Source: Tessaracoccus sp. OS52
GTDB taxonomy: Bacteria; Actinomycetota; Actinomycetes; Propionibacteriales; Propionibacteriaceae
Length of the DNA stretch: 64,000 bases
NCBI RefSeq assembly: GCF_020687685.1
Contig: NZ_JAJEWM010000001.1
Coordinates: forward strand, 682,001-746,000
Direction of reading: 5' to 3'
Under the pieces are notes generated by a model that searched no databases, had not been told where the DNA came from, and saw nothing but the letters and a program-made list of their open reading frames with translations. A program made the position numbers and the translations under genes. Below, piece by piece: positions 10,230 through 20,117 of the stretch; positions within the stretch are counted from its first letter, which is position 1, and each line of letters starts with the position of its first letter.

Positions 10230-10958
10230 ATGACCATCGTCCTTGCCGAACTGTCGGCGAATCAACAGGCCGCAGTGGCCGCCACCAGGGAACGGGTGGC
10301 CCGGCTACACGTCGAGCTGCCCCGAAACGAGCTGGTGGTCTGGACCGCGGGCAACGTGTCGGAGCGCGTCCCGGGCATGGACCTGTTCGCCATCAAACCC
10401 TCCGGGGTCTCCTACGACGAGCTCGGCCCCGACGTCATGGTGGTGTGCACGCTCGACGGCGAGAAGGTCGTCGACGGCACCCCGGACTCCCTGCGACCCT
10501 CGTCGGACACCGCCGCCCACGCCTACGTCTACCGCCACATGCCGGAGGTGGGCGGGGTGGTCCACACCCACTCCACCTACGCGACAGCGTGGGCCGCGCG
10601 GCGCGAACCCATCCCGTGTGTGCTCACGATGATGGCCGACGAGTTCGGAGGCGACATCCCCGTCGGGCCCTTCGCGCTGATCGGTGACGACTCGATCGGC
10701 CGCGGCATCGTCGAGACGCTGCGCAACTCCAACAGCCCCGCCGTGCTCATGGCCAACCACGGCCCCTTCACCATCGGCAAGGACGCCCAGGCGGCCGTCA
10801 AGGCGGCCGTGATGGTGGAGGAGGTGGCGCGGACCATCCACATCTCGCGCCAGCTCGGTGAGCCCGTCCGCATCGACGACGCGGACGTGACCCGCCTCTA
10901 CGACAGGTACCAGAACGTTTACGGCCAGCAGGCCACCGACCCGGAAGAAGGCAAGTGA
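10230..10958 (+). CDS. araD: L-ribulose-5-phosphate 4-epimerase
   Basis: A 242 aa class II aldolase/adducin fold enzyme that turns L-ribulose 5-phosphate into D-xylulose 5-phosphate. Seen motifs: [11 protein letters not shown] near residues 38-48, [10 protein letters not shown], the metal-binding [13 protein letters not shown], and [26 protein letters not shown] with the further histidine. Those histidines and the HTH pair normally hold the zinc ion. The ATG at 10230 has a strong AGGAGG 5 nt upstream. Its stop overlaps the araA start (TGATG), so the two are translationally coupled. Confidence 0.93.
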   Translation: MTIVLAELSANQQAAVAATRERVARLHVELPRNELVVWTAGNVSERVPGMDLFAIKPSGVSYDELGPDVMVVCTLDGEKVVDGTPDSLRPSSDTAAHAYVYRHMPEVGGVVHTHSTYATAWAARREPIPCVLTMMADEFGGDIPVGPFALIGDDSIGRGIVETLRNSNSPAVLMANHGPFTIGKDAQAAVKAAVMVEEVARTIHISRQLGEPVRIDDADVTRLYDRYQNVYGQQATDPEEGK

Positions 10959-12466
10959 TGCGCAACCCATTCGACGGCTTGGAGATCTGGTTCCTGACCG
11001 GGTCCCAGGACCTCTACGGCCCCGAGACCCTGGAGCAGGTGGCAGAGCAGTCCAGGCAGGTCGTGGCGCTGCTCGACGGTGCCGACGAGATCCCCGTGAA
11101 GATCGTGTGGCGCCCCACCCTCAAGGACCGCGACGCCATCCGGGCGGAGATGCTGGCGGCCAACGCGGACCCGAACTGCATCGGCGTCATCACATGGATG
11201 CACACCTTCTCACCCGCCAAGATGTGGATCCTCGGGCTGGGCGCGCTGGCCAAGCCGCTGCTCCACCTGCATACGCAGGCCGCGGTCGAGTTGCCGTGGG
11301 CAACGATCGACATGGACTACATGAACCTGAACCAGGCTGCCCACGGCGACCGTGAGTTCGCCTACATCGTCTCCCGGATGGGCAAGGCGCGCCGCACCGT
11401 CGTGGGCCACGCCTCCGACGTCGCCGTGCAGGCCAAGGTGGGCACCTGGGCCCGCGCCGCCGCCGGCTGGGACGCGCTGCACGACCTCCGCCTGGCGCGC
11501 TTCGGCGACAACATGCGCAACGTCGCCGTCACTGAGGGCGACAAGACCGAGGCCGAGGTCCGGCTCGGTGTCTCCGTGAACACCTGGGGTGTCAACGACC
11601 TCGTCGCCGTGGTGGAGGCTGTCGACGACGCTGACGTCGACGCGCTGGTGGCTGAGTACGAGGAGCTCTACGACGTCGTTCCCGAACTCCGCAAGGGTGG
11701 GGAGCGCCACGAGTCGCTGCGCTACGGTGCCCGCCAGGAGATCGGCATGCGAAAGTTCCTGACCGACGGCGGGTTCGAAGCGTTCACCACCAACTTCGAG
11801 GACCTCGGGGCGCTCAAGCAACTGCCCGGGCTGGCGGTGCAGCGGCTGATGGCCGACGGCTACGGCTTCGGCGGCGAGGGCGACTGGAAGACGGCCATCC
11901 TGGTGCGCGCGGCCAAGGTGATGGGCCACGGACTCCCCGGCGGCGCCTCGCTCATGGAGGACTACTGCTACCACCTGGTCCCGGGCGAGGAGAAGATCCT
12001 GGGCGCCCACATGCTGGAGATCTGCCCGTCGCTGACGACGTCGAAGCCCAGGCTTGAGATCCACCCCCTCGGCATCGGCAACCGGGAGGACCCCGTCCGC
12101 CTCGTGTTCGACGCGGACCCGGGCCCCGCGCTGGTGATCGCGATGAGCGACATGCGCGAGCGGTTCCGGCTCACCATGAACGTCGTCGAGAACGTCGAAC
12201 CCGACGCCCCGCTGCCCAACCTGCCGGTGGCGCGCGCCGTCTGGGTGCCCGAGCCCGACTTCGCGACGTCGGCTGAATGCTGGCTCACCGCCGGCGCGGC
12301 GCACCACACCGTGATGACCACCGGCACGACTCGCGAGATGTGGGAGGACCTGGCCGAGATCGCGGGCATGGAACTGGCCGTCATCGACGCCGACACCACC
12401 GCTCGCGGGTTCGCCCGGGACCTGCGTCTCGAGGCCGCCCACCACAGGCTGACGCAGGGGATCTGA
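10958..12466 (+). CDS. araA: L-arabinose isomerase
   Basis: A 502 aa enzyme converting L-arabinose to L-ribulose. The length matches the E. coli enzyme (500 aa). Motifs are typical of the family: [10 protein letters not shown] at the N-terminus, [36 protein letters not shown] with a metal-binding glutamate, MEDYCYHL with a metal-ligand histidine, and [10 protein letters not shown]. The ATG at 10958 overlaps the araD stop by one base and has GGAAGAAGG upstream. A GTG three bases earlier is possible. It acts in the cytoplasm with Mn2+-like metals. Together with AraB and AraD it feeds arabinose into the pentose phosphate pathway. Confidence 0.96.
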   Translation: MRNPFDGLEIWFLTGSQDLYGPETLEQVAEQSRQVVALLDGADEIPVKIVWRPTLKDRDAIRAEMLAANADPNCIGVITWMHTFSPAKMWILGLGALAKPLLHLHTQAAVELPWATIDMDYMNLNQAAHGDREFAYIVSRMGKARRTVVGHASDVAVQAKVGTWARAAAGWDALHDLRLARFGDNMRNVAVTEGDKTEAEVRLGVSVNTWGVNDLVAVVEAVDDADVDALVAEYEELYDVVPELRKGGERHESLRYGARQEIGMRKFLTDGGFEAFTTNFEDLGALKQLPGLAVQRLMADGYGFGGEGDWKTAILVRAAKVMGHGLPGGASLMEDYCYHLVPGEEKILGAHMLEICPSLTTSKPRLEIHPLGIGNREDPVRLVFDADPGPALVIAMSDMRERFRLTMNVVENVEPDAPLPNLPVARAVWVPEPDFATSAECWLTAGAAHHTVMTTGTTREMWEDLAEIAGMELAVIDADTTARGFARDLRLEAAHHRLTQGI

Positions 12467-12539
12467 TGAGGCCAACGCGTCGGGTGGGAGGGTGGCCGGC
12501 GTCGGAACCTCCCCTTTCCGAACCGATAACCTGACCGCC

Positions 12540-13544
12540 ATGGCGCAACGGAGCAAGCGGCCACCCGGGATGATGGCGGTGGCGCGACTGGCTGGGGTAT
12601 CCCACCAGACGGTCTCACGCGTGCTGAACCAGCCCGAGACCGTGCGCCCCGTCACCCAGGAGAAGGTGCTGGCCGCCATGCGCGAGCTCGGTTACAGCCG
12701 CAACCTCGCGGCCCGTTCGCTCGTGACCCAGCAGACTTCCCTGCTGGGCGTGGTGTGGACTGGCGCCCACTTCCTGGGCCCCTCCAGCACCGTCGGCGGC
12801 ATCGAGGTTGCCGCCCGGGCCGCCGGCTATTCCACCCTGGTGGGCGCCCTGGAGGAGTTCGACGAGGATGAGGTCGCAGACCTGTTCCGGATCTTCCGCG
12901 ACCGCGGAGTGGAGGGGCTCGCCGTCGTCGCACCGTACGAACGCGTGGAGGAGTTGGCACGCAGGGGCGCTGCGGGGATCCCGACGGTGCTCGTCGCCGA
13001 CGTGGGTCCGCACCCCGACTTCCACGTCGCGTCGGTGGACCAGGAACTCGGTGGCCGGCTAGCCACCGGTCATATGGTGGAGCGCGGCTGTCGTCGGATC
13101 CTGCACATCTCGGGGCCCTTGGACTGGTTCGACGCCCAGGCCCGTGCCCGTGGCTGGCAGCGCACGCTGGAGGAGGCAGGCCTGGAGGTGCTGCCCGTGA
13201 TGGAGGGGGACTGGAGCCCGGACAGCGGCTACGCGCTTGGGCAGGAACTGCTTGCGACGGCGGAACTGCCCGACGGCATCTTCTGCGGCAACGACGGCAT
13301 GGCCGTCGGCCTGCTCGCGGCTTTGCGCGGCGCCGGCGTCGACGTCCCCGGCCGGGTCAGCGTCGTCGGCTTCGACGACCTTGCGGGCGCGAAGTACTAC
13401 TCCCCGCCGCTCACCACAGTCGCCCAACCGTTCCAGAAGCTCGGCTCGGTGGCGCTGGAACTCCTGGTGCGCGCCATCGGTGGTGAAGCGCCGACGGTGG
13501 AGCGCCTGACTCCCGAACTGCGGGTCCGGGCCAGCGTGCGCTGA
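12540..13544 (+). CDS. LacI-family transcriptional regulator, probable AraR
   Basis: A 334 aa LacI/GalR-type repressor. The N-terminal HTH is at about 10-32 (MAVARLAGVSHQTVSRVLNQ), followed by the hinge helix region RNLAARSLV and a periplasmic-binding-protein-like ligand domain ending in GRVSVVGFDDLAGAKYYSPPLTTV. It lies 73 bp after araA in the same direction, the usual place for a local regulator of arabinose genes. A likely site is the palindrome at 10201-10216. The ATG at 12540 starts directly before the HTH. The frame continues upstream for 16 codons without family similarity. The ligand is inferred to be L-arabinose or a derivative. Confidence 0.82.
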   Translation: MAQRSKRPPGMMAVARLAGVSHQTVSRVLNQPETVRPVTQEKVLAAMRELGYSRNLAARSLVTQQTSLLGVVWTGAHFLGPSSTVGGIEVAARAAGYSTLVGALEEFDEDEVADLFRIFRDRGVEGLAVVAPYERVEELARRGAAGIPTVLVADVGPHPDFHVASVDQELGGRLATGHMVERGCRRILHISGPLDWFDAQARARGWQRTLEEAGLEVLPVMEGDWSPDSGYALGQELLATAELPDGIFCGNDGMAVGLLAALRGAGVDVPGRVSVVGFDDLAGAKYYSPPLTTVAQPFQKLGSVALELLVRAIGGEAPTVERLTPELRVRASVR

Positions 13545-13576
13545 GGTGGGTCCGGCCGACGGGGCCAACTCGCCCC

Positions 13577-13621
13577 AGTGTGGGTTCCTTGCTCCACGTC
13601 TGGGCGAAGTTCCGACACTGG
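13577..13621. repeat. Dispersed 45 bp intergenic repeat, copy A
   Basis: The element begins AGTGTGGGTTCCTTGCTCCA and ends TTCCGACACTGG. It lies between the convergent ends of the LacI gene and the arabinanase gene. A diverged copy occurs at 39396-39440. The outermost bases (GCCCCAGTGT and ACACTGGGGC) form a 10 bp inverted repeat here, so it could fold into a stem and serve as a bidirectional terminator. Confidence 0.7.
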
Positions 13622-13646
13622 GGCCGAGCCGCCGTCGACCTCCGGC

Positions 13647-16007
13647 TCAGCCGGCTGCCAGTTCCGCCACCTGCGCGTCGGTGAGCACCGAGTCGTAGAT
13701 GCGCAGCTCATCCATCGCGCCGTTGTAGGGCGTGTCCCACCAGTTGACGCCCAGGCTGAAGATGCCGTCGGGGGTGGTCAGGACGTCGGGGAACCCGGTG
13801 CCCGTGAACACCTGCTCGCCGTCCACCCATGCCGTCAATCTGCCGGAGTCGACGGTGAAGGCCACGTGGGTCCACTCGCCGTCTGCGATCCGCTCGCCGA
13901 AGCCGGCGTCGTACCAGGCGGAGCCCGACCACAGCATGCTGTCCCCGCCCACGCCACCGTGCCCCTCGGGCAGGAGGCTGACCCACGAGGAGTCGTTCCG
14001 CGCCGCGAAGAAGGCCGTGGTGAACGGTGTCGTGGTGGTTGGGTTCAGCCAAAGGGAGACGGACCACGTAGGGCCGGCGACGAGCCCGTCGGGCAGGCGC
14101 ACGCCTGAGGCCCCGTCGAACAGTGCCGCCTGACCGGCGACGCCGTCGGTGTACCCGACGGCACCGCCGGTAGTGCCGATCCGGGGTCCGCTCACGACTC
14201 CGGGTGGGAGCGTGCCGCTGGCCTCGGTGAGGTCGCCGTCGAACGAGTAGGTGGCCACCAAGCCACCCTCCTCGCGGGCAGGCACGAGCACGGTGAAGCT
14301 CCTGGTGCCGCTCTCGTCACCGTTGGTCACGGTCGCGGTCAGGGTGACGACGGCGTCGGGCTGCCCGGCCTCCGGGCGGGTCACGGCACCAGATCCGGAG
14401 ATGGTGGCCTCATCGGAACTCGACCAGGCGATCACAGAGCCCTGGGTACCGACGGTGGGCAGCGCGATGTCACTGATGGCTGTCGTCGGCAGGCTGAGGT
14501 CCGCGAGCACGCGGGCCACCGCCTCCGACGGCGACACCTGCTGCTTGCCTACGCCCCACAAGGCGGAGCCCGTGGGTGAGAGGGCTGTGAACGTGGTCAC
14601 CCAGCGGTCCTGGTCGGCGTCGAAGCCCAGGCTGGTTTCGGCGACGTGACGCACGCCGTCGATCACCAGGACCAGCCGGTTGCGTCCCTCACGCTCCCAC
14701 GTTCCGGTGAGCGCGCCCGTGACCTGGCCCTGCTGGGTGAGGGTGATCGTCTCGGCACGGTGGAGCGTGGCGTCGATGGTCCGCGGGGCGTGGTCGATGA
14801 CGGCGTAGGTGCCGACAAGGTCGGCGCGCTTCAGGTCGCGGACGGTCTCGCCGCCGAACCGCAGGGGCGAGACGACCGGCCAGCCCGCGGCGTCGAGGAA
14901 CAGCTCATGGACGCGGACCTGGTGCTCCTCGCCGCGCCCGGGGAACCGGGTGTGGAACGCGAGGTAGCGCTGACCGGTGGCCTCATCGATGAACGGCGAA
15001 CTGCCGCCGGGGGAGACGTAGCCGAATCCCCTGCCTGTGCCCGGGTCGCCGGGGACGCGCTGGAACTCGAAGTTGCCCATCAGCTTCACGCCGGACTCGG
15101 CGATGCTGGCGTCGTCGAACAGCGGCAGGGCGGGGTCGGACTTGACCGTCGCCATGTCGCGACCCTCGGCGTCGAGGTAGGGGCCGTCCGGGCTGAGGGA
15201 CCGCGCGACGCGGACGTTGTAGCCACCGTTAGCGTCCAGTCCGCCGTAGGTCACGAAGAGGTAGTAGAACCCGGCATCCTCGTCGAACATGACCGCGGGT
15301 CCCTCGATGCGGGAGTGGTTGCCGCCCCAGAGGTGCTTGCCGTAGCCCTGGTCGGGCAGCGGGAACCCGGTGGCGGGGTCCAGTTCCAGGATGAAGATGC
15401 CCCCGGAGAAGCTGCCGTAGGTCATCCACAGCCGGCCCTCGGCGTCGAAGAAGACATCGGGGTCGACGACGTTGGGGTGGACCCGGGCGTCGTAGACGGT
15501 GCCGTCCTCGCTGGGTTCGCCCCACATGCCGGACTTCAGAATCAGCCCCAGGTCCTCGTAGGGGCCGGTCACGGAGTCCGCGACGGCTATGCCCATAGCG
15601 GAACGCGGCGAGTCGCCCTTGCACGCGTTGTAGTACATGTAGAACCGGCCGTCACCCAGCTGGATCACGTCTGGTGCCCAGAGCGTGTCGGTCTGGGCCC
15701 AGGTGAGGGCCTCCTCGAGCTCCTGCGTCACGTCCTCGAACAGCGGGTTCTCGGGCGTGACTCCTTCGGCGATCTGCGTCCAGGAGACAAGGTCAGGGCT
15801 GGCCGCTGCCTGCAGGTGGGAGCCGAACACGTAGTGGGTCCTGTCGACCTCGATGTGGTCCGGGTCGTGCACCGTGGCGTTGGTGAACTCGGGTGCCGGG
15901 GGCCGGGGTGGCGCGGGTGGCCGTGCGACGGCGGGCCCGGTGGCGACGAGCGCCAGTCCCGCTGCCAGGGCGACCAGCGCGGTGAGGCGTGGAATGCGGA
16001 GTGACAT
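13647..16007 (-). CDS. Secreted GH43 arabinan endo-1,5-alpha-L-arabinosidase with Ig-like and LamG-type domains
   Basis: A 786 aa exported glycoside hydrolase. Residues 1-28 are a Sec signal peptide ending in ATGPAVA. The five-bladed GH43 propeller follows, with the expected three acidic sites seen as VHDPDHIEVD, VVDPDVFFD and RIEGPAVMFD, plus LWAPDVIQLGDGRFYMYY. After about residue 385 comes a beta domain. A bacterial Ig-like stretch ends near residue 580 (IAWSSSDEATISGSGAVTRP). A C-terminal LamG/concanavalin-like domain starts at ATYSFDGDL and ends at LRIYDSVLTDAQVAEL. It probably cuts arabinan or arabino-oligomers outside the cell. It follows the GH51 gene by 23 bp with an AAGGAG site, so both form one operon. 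No sortase motif or anchor is seen. Confidence 0.88.
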   Translation of the reverse strand: MSLRIPRLTALVALAAGLALVATGPAVARPPAPPRPPAPEFTNATVHDPDHIEVDRTHYVFGSHLQAAASPDLVSWTQIAEGVTPENPLFEDVTQELEEALTWAQTDTLWAPDVIQLGDGRFYMYYNACKGDSPRSAMGIAVADSVTGPYEDLGLILKSGMWGEPSEDGTVYDARVHPNVVDPDVFFDAEGRLWMTYGSFSGGIFILELDPATGFPLPDQGYGKHLWGGNHSRIEGPAVMFDEDAGFYYLFVTYGGLDANGGYNVRVARSLSPDGPYLDAEGRDMATVKSDPALPLFDDASIAESGVKLMGNFEFQRVPGDPGTGRGFGYVSPGGSSPFIDEATGQRYLAFHTRFPGRGEEHQVRVHELFLDAAGWPVVSPLRFGGETVRDLKRADLVGTYAVIDHAPRTIDATLHRAETITLTQQGQVTGALTGTWEREGRNRLVLVIDGVRHVAETSLGFDADQDRWVTTFTALSPTGSALWGVGKQQVSPSEAVARVLADLSLPTTAISDIALPTVGTQGSVIAWSSSDEATISGSGAVTRPEAGQPDAVVTLTATVTNGDESGTRSFTVLVPAREEGGLVATYSFDGDLTEASGTLPPGVVSGPRIGTTGGAVGYTDGVAGQAALFDGASGVRLPDGLVAGPTWSVSLWLNPTTTTPFTTAFFAARNDSSWVSLLPEGHGGVGGDSMLWSGSAWYDAGFGERIADGEWTHVAFTVDSGRLTAWVDGEQVFTGTGFPDVLTTPDGIFSLGVNWWDTPYNGAMDELRIYDSVLTDAQVAELAAG

Positions 16008-16030
16008 CGTTGTTGCTCCTTCGGTCGGGT

Positions 16031-17566
16031 TCAGTTCTGGGCCAGCTCGAGGCTGACGGTCACGAAGCTGCGGGGTGGGATTTCGAGGGTGAGCTTCCCG
16101 GCGGCGAGGCCGTCGACGGTGAAGTCCTGCGGCGCGACGACGTCCGGCTGGTCGCCTGTGTTGTGGTCGGCGATGCCGGCGGCGGTGAGGATCCGCGCGG
16201 AGGCGGCGGCGACGTCGAGACCGCGCAGGTCGAGACGGACGGTCTGGGCGGCCTCAAGGTCGACGTTGGTCAGGGAGACCAGGGCTTTGCCGTCCCGGGT
16301 GCTCGCCGACGCCGACACCGTCGGCACCGTGACGCCGTTGACCTCGCGCTCGGGCAGCGCCTCGCCGATCCACGACACCTGCAGCGAATCGGCGTCGTGG
16401 TGGCCGCGGTTCATCTCGAAGACGTGATAGGTCGGCGTGCGGACCAGGCGGTCGCCGTCGGTGATCAGCATCGCCTGCAGGACGTTCACGGTCTGGGCGA
16501 TGTTGGCCATCACCAGCCGGTCGGCGTGGCGGTGGAAGGAGTCGAAGTGCACGGCTGCCACGAGGGCGTCGCGCATCGTGTTCTGCTGGAACAGGAAGCC
16601 GGGGTTGGTTCCGGGTTCGACGGCGAACCAGGTGCCCCATTCGTCGAGCACCAGACCGATGCGCTTGGAGGGGTCATAGGCGTCCATGATGGTGGAGTGC
16701 CTTGTCAGCAGCTCCTCGATCCGGTGTGCCGAGCGCATGGTGTCGTAGTAGTCGTCGTCGGTGAAGTCGGTGGCGCTGTTCTTGGGCTCCCACTCGCCGG
16801 GGTAGGTGTAGTAGTGCAGCGAGATGGCGTCGAAGAAGTGACGTGGGTTGCAGCCGCAGCCGAGGTCGCCGAGCGTCTTCATGAGGGTCTCGGTCCAGTG
16901 GTAGTCGTCGACGTTGGCGCCGCCCGCGATCTTGTAGAGCAAGTTGCCGTCGTGCTCGCGGCAGTAGGTGGAGTACTGGCGCGCAAGGTCGGCGTAGTAC
17001 TCGGCGCGCATGTTGCCGCCGCAGCCCCAGGACTCGTTGCCGACCCCCCAGAACGGGACGCGCCACGGCTCGTCGCGGCCGTTCTCGCGCCGCAGCGACG
17101 ACATCGGCGCCTCGCCGGAACGGGTTAGGTACTCCACCCAGTCCGCCATCTCGCGCACGGTGCCGGAGCCGACGTTGCCGCAGATGTAGGGTTCGGCCCC
17201 GAGTTGCTCGCACAGGTCCATGAACTCGTGGGTTCCGAAGGAGTTGTCCTCCACGACGTTGCCCCAGTGGGTATTGACGACGGTGGGGCGCTCCTCGCGG
17301 GGTCCCACGCCGTCGCGCCAGTGGTACTCGTCGGCGAAGCAGCCGCCGGGCCAGCGGAGGTTGGGGATGCCCAGTTCCTTCAGCGCGGCGACGACGTCGC
17401 TGCGGATGCCGCGAACGTTGGGGATCTCGGAGTCCTCACCGACCCAGAACCCGCCGTAGATGCAGTTGCCAAGGTGCTCGGCGAAGTGACCGTAGATGTG
17501 CCTGCTGATCCGGGGTCCGGTGACGTCGAGGTTGATGACGGCGGTGGTGGGCGAGGTGCTGCTCAT
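16031..17566 (-). CDS. Alpha-L-arabinofuranosidase, GH51 (first copy)
   Basis: A 511 aa intracellular exo-enzyme that removes terminal alpha-L-arabinofuranosyl units. The acid/base glutamate is E178 in [13 protein letters not shown] and the nucleophile is E309 in [10 protein letters not shown]. The N-terminal family block [20 protein letters not shown] and the C-terminal beta-sandwich region ([10 protein letters not shown]) are present. There is no signal peptide. The ATG at 17566 has GGAGGACTCCC about 5 nt upstream. A TTG/GTG-type extension upstream would enter the operator palindrome at 17596-17609. It is the first gene of an operon with the secreted GH43 gene. Sequence similarity to the second GH51 at 20114 is only at family level, so the two probably differ in substrate. 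Confidence 0.93.
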   Translation of the reverse strand: MSSTSPTTAVINLDVTGPRISRHIYGHFAEHLGNCIYGGFWVGEDSEIPNVRGIRSDVVAALKELGIPNLRWPGGCFADEYHWRDGVGPREERPTVVNTHWGNVVEDNSFGTHEFMDLCEQLGAEPYICGNVGSGTVREMADWVEYLTRSGEAPMSSLRRENGRDEPWRVPFWGVGNESWGCGGNMRAEYYADLARQYSTYCREHDGNLLYKIAGGANVDDYHWTETLMKTLGDLGCGCNPRHFFDAISLHYYTYPGEWEPKNSATDFTDDDYYDTMRSAHRIEELLTRHSTIMDAYDPSKRIGLVLDEWGTWFAVEPGTNPGFLFQQNTMRDALVAAVHFDSFHRHADRLVMANIAQTVNVLQAMLITDGDRLVRTPTYHVFEMNRGHHDADSLQVSWIGEALPEREVNGVTVPTVSASASTRDGKALVSLTNVDLEAAQTVRLDLRGLDVAAASARILTAAGIADHNTGDQPDVVAPQDFTVDGLAAGKLTLEIPPRSFVTVSLELAQN

Positions 17567-17595
17567 GTGTGGGAGTCCTCCGTTGAAACTCGCGT

Positions 17596-17609
17596 TTACA
17601 TCGATGTAA
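17596..17609. promoter_or_regulatory. Perfect 14 bp palindrome upstream of the GH51/GH43 operon
   Basis: TTACATCGATGTAA is fully self-complementary and has the ATCGAT centre shared with sites at 21635 and 21755. It starts 30 bp upstream of the GH51 start codon, where a LacI-type repressor would block transcription. Either local LacI regulator could bind. The shared centre favours the one at 27795. Confidence 0.6.
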
Positions 17610-17673
17610 GGACATCTTTGCACGCGCGCACGTCGCAGGGCAATGCCTCTGTTGCTGGCGAAAGGAGGAGGCC

Positions 17674-18267
17674 GTGGAACTCCGAAGCCCTAGGCTTCGG
17701 GTCATGTCACGCATGCATGAACTGTTGAAGGAATCACTCTCGGACGGCATGAGCATCCCCGAACCTCTTGAGCGCGCTTGGGCGTGGATGGAAGAGCGCG
17801 GGTGGGGCTCTGACATGGGCGGCCAGTACCACCTCACCCCCTACCCGGGGGAACGCCAACTGGGTGTGGTGTTCGTCTCCAACGGGTCTCTGGACGGGTG
17901 GTTCGAGCCCGGGGACCCAGCGCAGGAAAGGCTGCTGCCTATTGCCGAGATCTCCGGTAGCGGGAGTCTCGCAGCCCTCTGGCTCGACGACGACGGAGCA
18001 GTCCGCTTCGTGGCGCTCGACTCGATGGGCTCCAGCTATGTCCTCGCGGACTCAGCCGTCGACTTCCTCCGGCTGACAGCAATCGGGTACGAGGAGATCG
18101 TCGGATGGTTCCTGGCGCTTCCGCCGGAGAGCGACGAGGCTGTCGAGGCGCACCGGGAATTCAGGACCTGGGTGGAGGAGACCTTCGACGTCGAAGTGCC
18201 GGAGCGGTGGTTCAAGGTCAGCGATCCGGATCCCTTCGCCGCATGGCTTGAGTCCGTCAAGGCATAG
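17674..18267 (+). CDS. SUKH/SMI1-KNR4-like protein, function unknown
   Basis: A 197 aa acidic cytoplasmic protein. The middle part (residues about 85-150: [27 protein letters not shown] and then a phenylalanine-rich helix) resembles the SUKH fold, in which a strand reading I-x-G-x-G-S is followed by a D-D/G turn and a late helix. SUKH proteins often act as immunity proteins for polymorphic toxins. No toxin gene is next to this one, so that role is not supported here. The GTG at 17674 is chosen for its strong AGGAGG 5 nt upstream. An ATG at 17704 is possible. It is divergent from the GH51 operon and 9 bp before the sirtuin gene. Confidence 0.5.
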   Translation: MELRSPRLRVMSRMHELLKESLSDGMSIPEPLERAWAWMEERGWGSDMGGQYHLTPYPGERQLGVVFVSNGSLDGWFEPGDPAQERLLPIAEISGSGSLAALWLDDDGAVRFVALDSMGSSYVLADSAVDFLRLTAIGYEEIVGWFLALPPESDEAVEAHREFRTWVEETFDVEVPERWFKVSDPDPFAAWLESVKA

Positions 18268-18276
18268 GCTGCGGCA

Positions 18277-19008
18277 GTGGCCCGTAGCCGTCTGGAGCGC
18301 ATCGTCGTGCTGACCGGCGCCGGCATTTCCGCAGAGTCGGGGATCCGCACCTTCCGGGACACTGACGGACTGTGGGAGGACCACCGGCCTGAGGATGTCG
18401 CCACTCCGGAGGCGTTCGTCGCCAACCCCGAGCTGGTCCACCGGTTCTACAACGCCCGCCGTCGCCAGCTCCTCAGCGCTGAGATCTCTCCGAACGCGGC
18501 GCACCGCGCACTGGCCCGGCTCGAGGCGGAGTTCCCCGGGGAGGTGCTCCTGGTCACCCAGAACATCGACGACCTGCACGAGCGTGCCGGCTCCCGCGAC
18601 GTCCTGCACATGCACGGCGAGTTGCTGGTCTCCCGGTGCGTGCGCTGCGGCGCGGAGTTCGAGACCCGGGGCGACGTCGACGGCGTCACCGCTTGCCCGT
18701 CATGTGGTCGCGCAGGCGGCCTCCGGCCCCACGTGGTCTGGTTCGGCGAGATCCCGCTGCACATGGAGCGCATCTTCGACGCGCTGGAGAGGTGCGACAT
18801 CTTCGCCGCGATCGGAACGTCCGGGAACGTCTACCCCGCGGCCGGCTTTGTGCAGGTGGCGAACGGGGTGGGCGCGAAGACTGTGGAACTGAACCTGGAG
18901 CCGTCGTGGGTGAACCCGGACTTCAGCGAGAGCCGCCTCGGTCCCGCGACCGTCGAGGTGCCGAAGTGGGTGGACGAGTTGCTGCTGCGAGGAGGCCGGG
19001 AGGAATGA
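18277..19008 (+). CDS. NAD-dependent protein deacylase, sirtuin (CobB-like class III)
   Basis: A 243 aa Sir2 enzyme that removes acyl groups from lysine using NAD. Seen motifs: [10 protein letters not shown] at 14-23, [11 protein letters not shown] at 95-105, catalytic His113 in HMHGEL, the zinc ligands C121, C124, C140 and C143, the VVWFGE loop and GTSGNVYPA. Tyr58 and Arg61 in FYNARRR match the Tyr-x-x-Arg pair that makes SIRT5/CobB prefer succinyl-lysine, so desuccinylase activity is likely. The start is a GTG at 18277, 9 bp after the preceding gene, suggesting cotranscription. It is a compact bacterial enzyme without extra domains. Confidence 0.92.
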   Translation: MARSRLERIVVLTGAGISAESGIRTFRDTDGLWEDHRPEDVATPEAFVANPELVHRFYNARRRQLLSAEISPNAAHRALARLEAEFPGEVLLVTQNIDDLHERAGSRDVLHMHGELLVSRCVRCGAEFETRGDVDGVTACPSCGRAGGLRPHVVWFGEIPLHMERIFDALERCDIFAAIGTSGNVYPAAGFVQVANGVGAKTVELNLEPSWVNPDFSESRLGPATVEVPKWVDELLLRGGREE

Positions 19009-19011
19009 CCG

Positions 19012-19078
19012 GAAACCCCGTTTTCTTTGCAGAGGAGTGCGCAGAAACCGGGGTTTCTGGCAGATCCTCCTCTGCCAG
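19012..19078. terminator. Nested inverted repeats between convergent genes
   Basis: GAAACCCCG at 19012-19020 pairs with CGGGGTTTC at 19049-19057 (9 bp, 28 nt loop). Directly after it TGGCAGA and TCTGCCA form a second hairpin (19058-19077), and GCAGAGGA within the first loop could pair with TCCTCTGC in the second. It lies between the convergent sirtuin and GH43 genes. A terminator role is likely, though there is no clear U-tract. Confidence 0.45.
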
Positions 19079-19115
19079 CACCTGCCCTCGGTGGCGCCGC
19101 CGACCGGAGGGCGGA

Positions 19116-20117
19116 TCACTCGCCAAGAGCCACGACCGGCCAGCCGTCGGATGTCCAGCCCAGCTCGCGGATGGCGAGCCTGAAGTCCCCGCCCTGCTCC
19201 TCGTCGTAGTAGTGGAACGCGATGTGGTTCTGCGACACCGATTGGCCTCCCGGGCCGATCCGGGTGCCTTCGCTCTCCAGCAGTAGCGTGCCTCCGCCGT
19301 CGGTGAGCGCAACGCCGTTTGCGTCGAGGTAGGGTCCCTGCGGCTCCTCCGAGCGCCCGACGTTGATGTTGTATGTGCTGGCCGTCCCCTGGCAGCAGGA
19401 GTCGAACGAGGCGAACAGGTAGTACCAGCCGTCGCGGTACAAGAGAGCGGGAGCCTCGCTCGCGTTGGTGGCCGTGCCCCGATGTGCGATGCTGAACGGC
19501 TCAGCACCGGGGGAGGGCTTCCCGGAGGGAAAGTCGAGTTCGACCATCTGCAGGCCGCCCCAGAAGGAGCCGAACGCCATCCAGCCCTGGCCCTCCTCGT
19601 CCACGAGCACAGCGGGGTCGATGGCGTTGTAGTCCGCGGCGCCGTCGGAGCTGATGACCTCACCCTGGTCGGTCCAACCGGCCGAGGGGCTGTCGGGGTC
19701 AAGTTCGTCGGCGGTGCGCAGGCCGATGGCGGAGGTGTTGGATCCGAACGTCGAGGCCGAGTAGTACAGGTACCAGGTCCCGTTGTGCTCGATGACCTCC
19801 GGCGCCCAGAAGTTCGTGATCCCCGCGATCTTGTCGACCGCCCAGTCCGGCTCCTGCGACGGCGTCCAGGCCTCACCCGCGTAGGTCCACTCGCGGCCGT
19901 CGGGGGAGGTGCGGACCTGGATGGCGCCGAGCCCCACCCTGGGGTCTCCCGTGGAGAACACGAACCAGGGGCGCTCGCCGTCGCCCACCACCAGACCCGG
20001 GTCGTGCGTTCGCAGGTCGCCCGTCACGGGGATCTCCTTGGCCACGGGGGAGGTCGAGGGGCTGCAGGCGCCGAGCAGGAGCGTGGCGGCGACGACGATG
20101 CCGAGCGTGCGGCTCAT
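19116..20117 (-). CDS. GH43 lipoprotein (arabinanase/arabinofuranosidase type)
   Basis: A 333 aa GH43 enzyme anchored to the outer face of the membrane. The N-terminus MSRTLGIVVAATLLLGAC is a lipoprotein signal with lipobox LLGAC at about 14-18. The propeller shows the three acidic positions in THDPGLVVGD, AIDPAVLVDE and NASEAPALLYRD, and NFWAPEVIEHNGTWYLYYSAS, typical of endo-1,5-arabinanases. There is no accessory domain. Its ATG overlaps the stop of the upstream GH51 gene by 4 bp (ATGA), so the two are coupled. It probably trims arabinan at the surface and hands oligomers to the ABC importer divergently encoded next door. Confidence 0.87.
   Translation of the reverse strand: MSRTLGIVVAATLLLGACSPSTSPVAKEIPVTGDLRTHDPGLVVGDGERPWFVFSTGDPRVGLGAIQVRTSPDGREWTYAGEAWTPSQEPDWAVDKIAGITNFWAPEVIEHNGTWYLYYSASTFGSNTSAIGLRTADELDPDSPSAGWTDQGEVISSDGAADYNAIDPAVLVDEEGQGWMAFGSFWGGLQMVELDFPSGKPSPGAEPFSIAHRGTATNASEAPALLYRDGWYYLFASFDSCCQGTASTYNINVGRSEEPQGPYLDANGVALTDGGGTLLLESEGTRIGPGGQSVSQNHIAFHYYDEEQGGDFRLAIRELGWTSDGWPVVALGE

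Noticed and set aside
14646-16004. A 452-codon plus-strand frame opposite the arabinanase gene
   Set aside because: High-GC shadow of the GH43 gene; amino-acid composition is Gly/Val/Asp/Glu skewed and no domain is seen.
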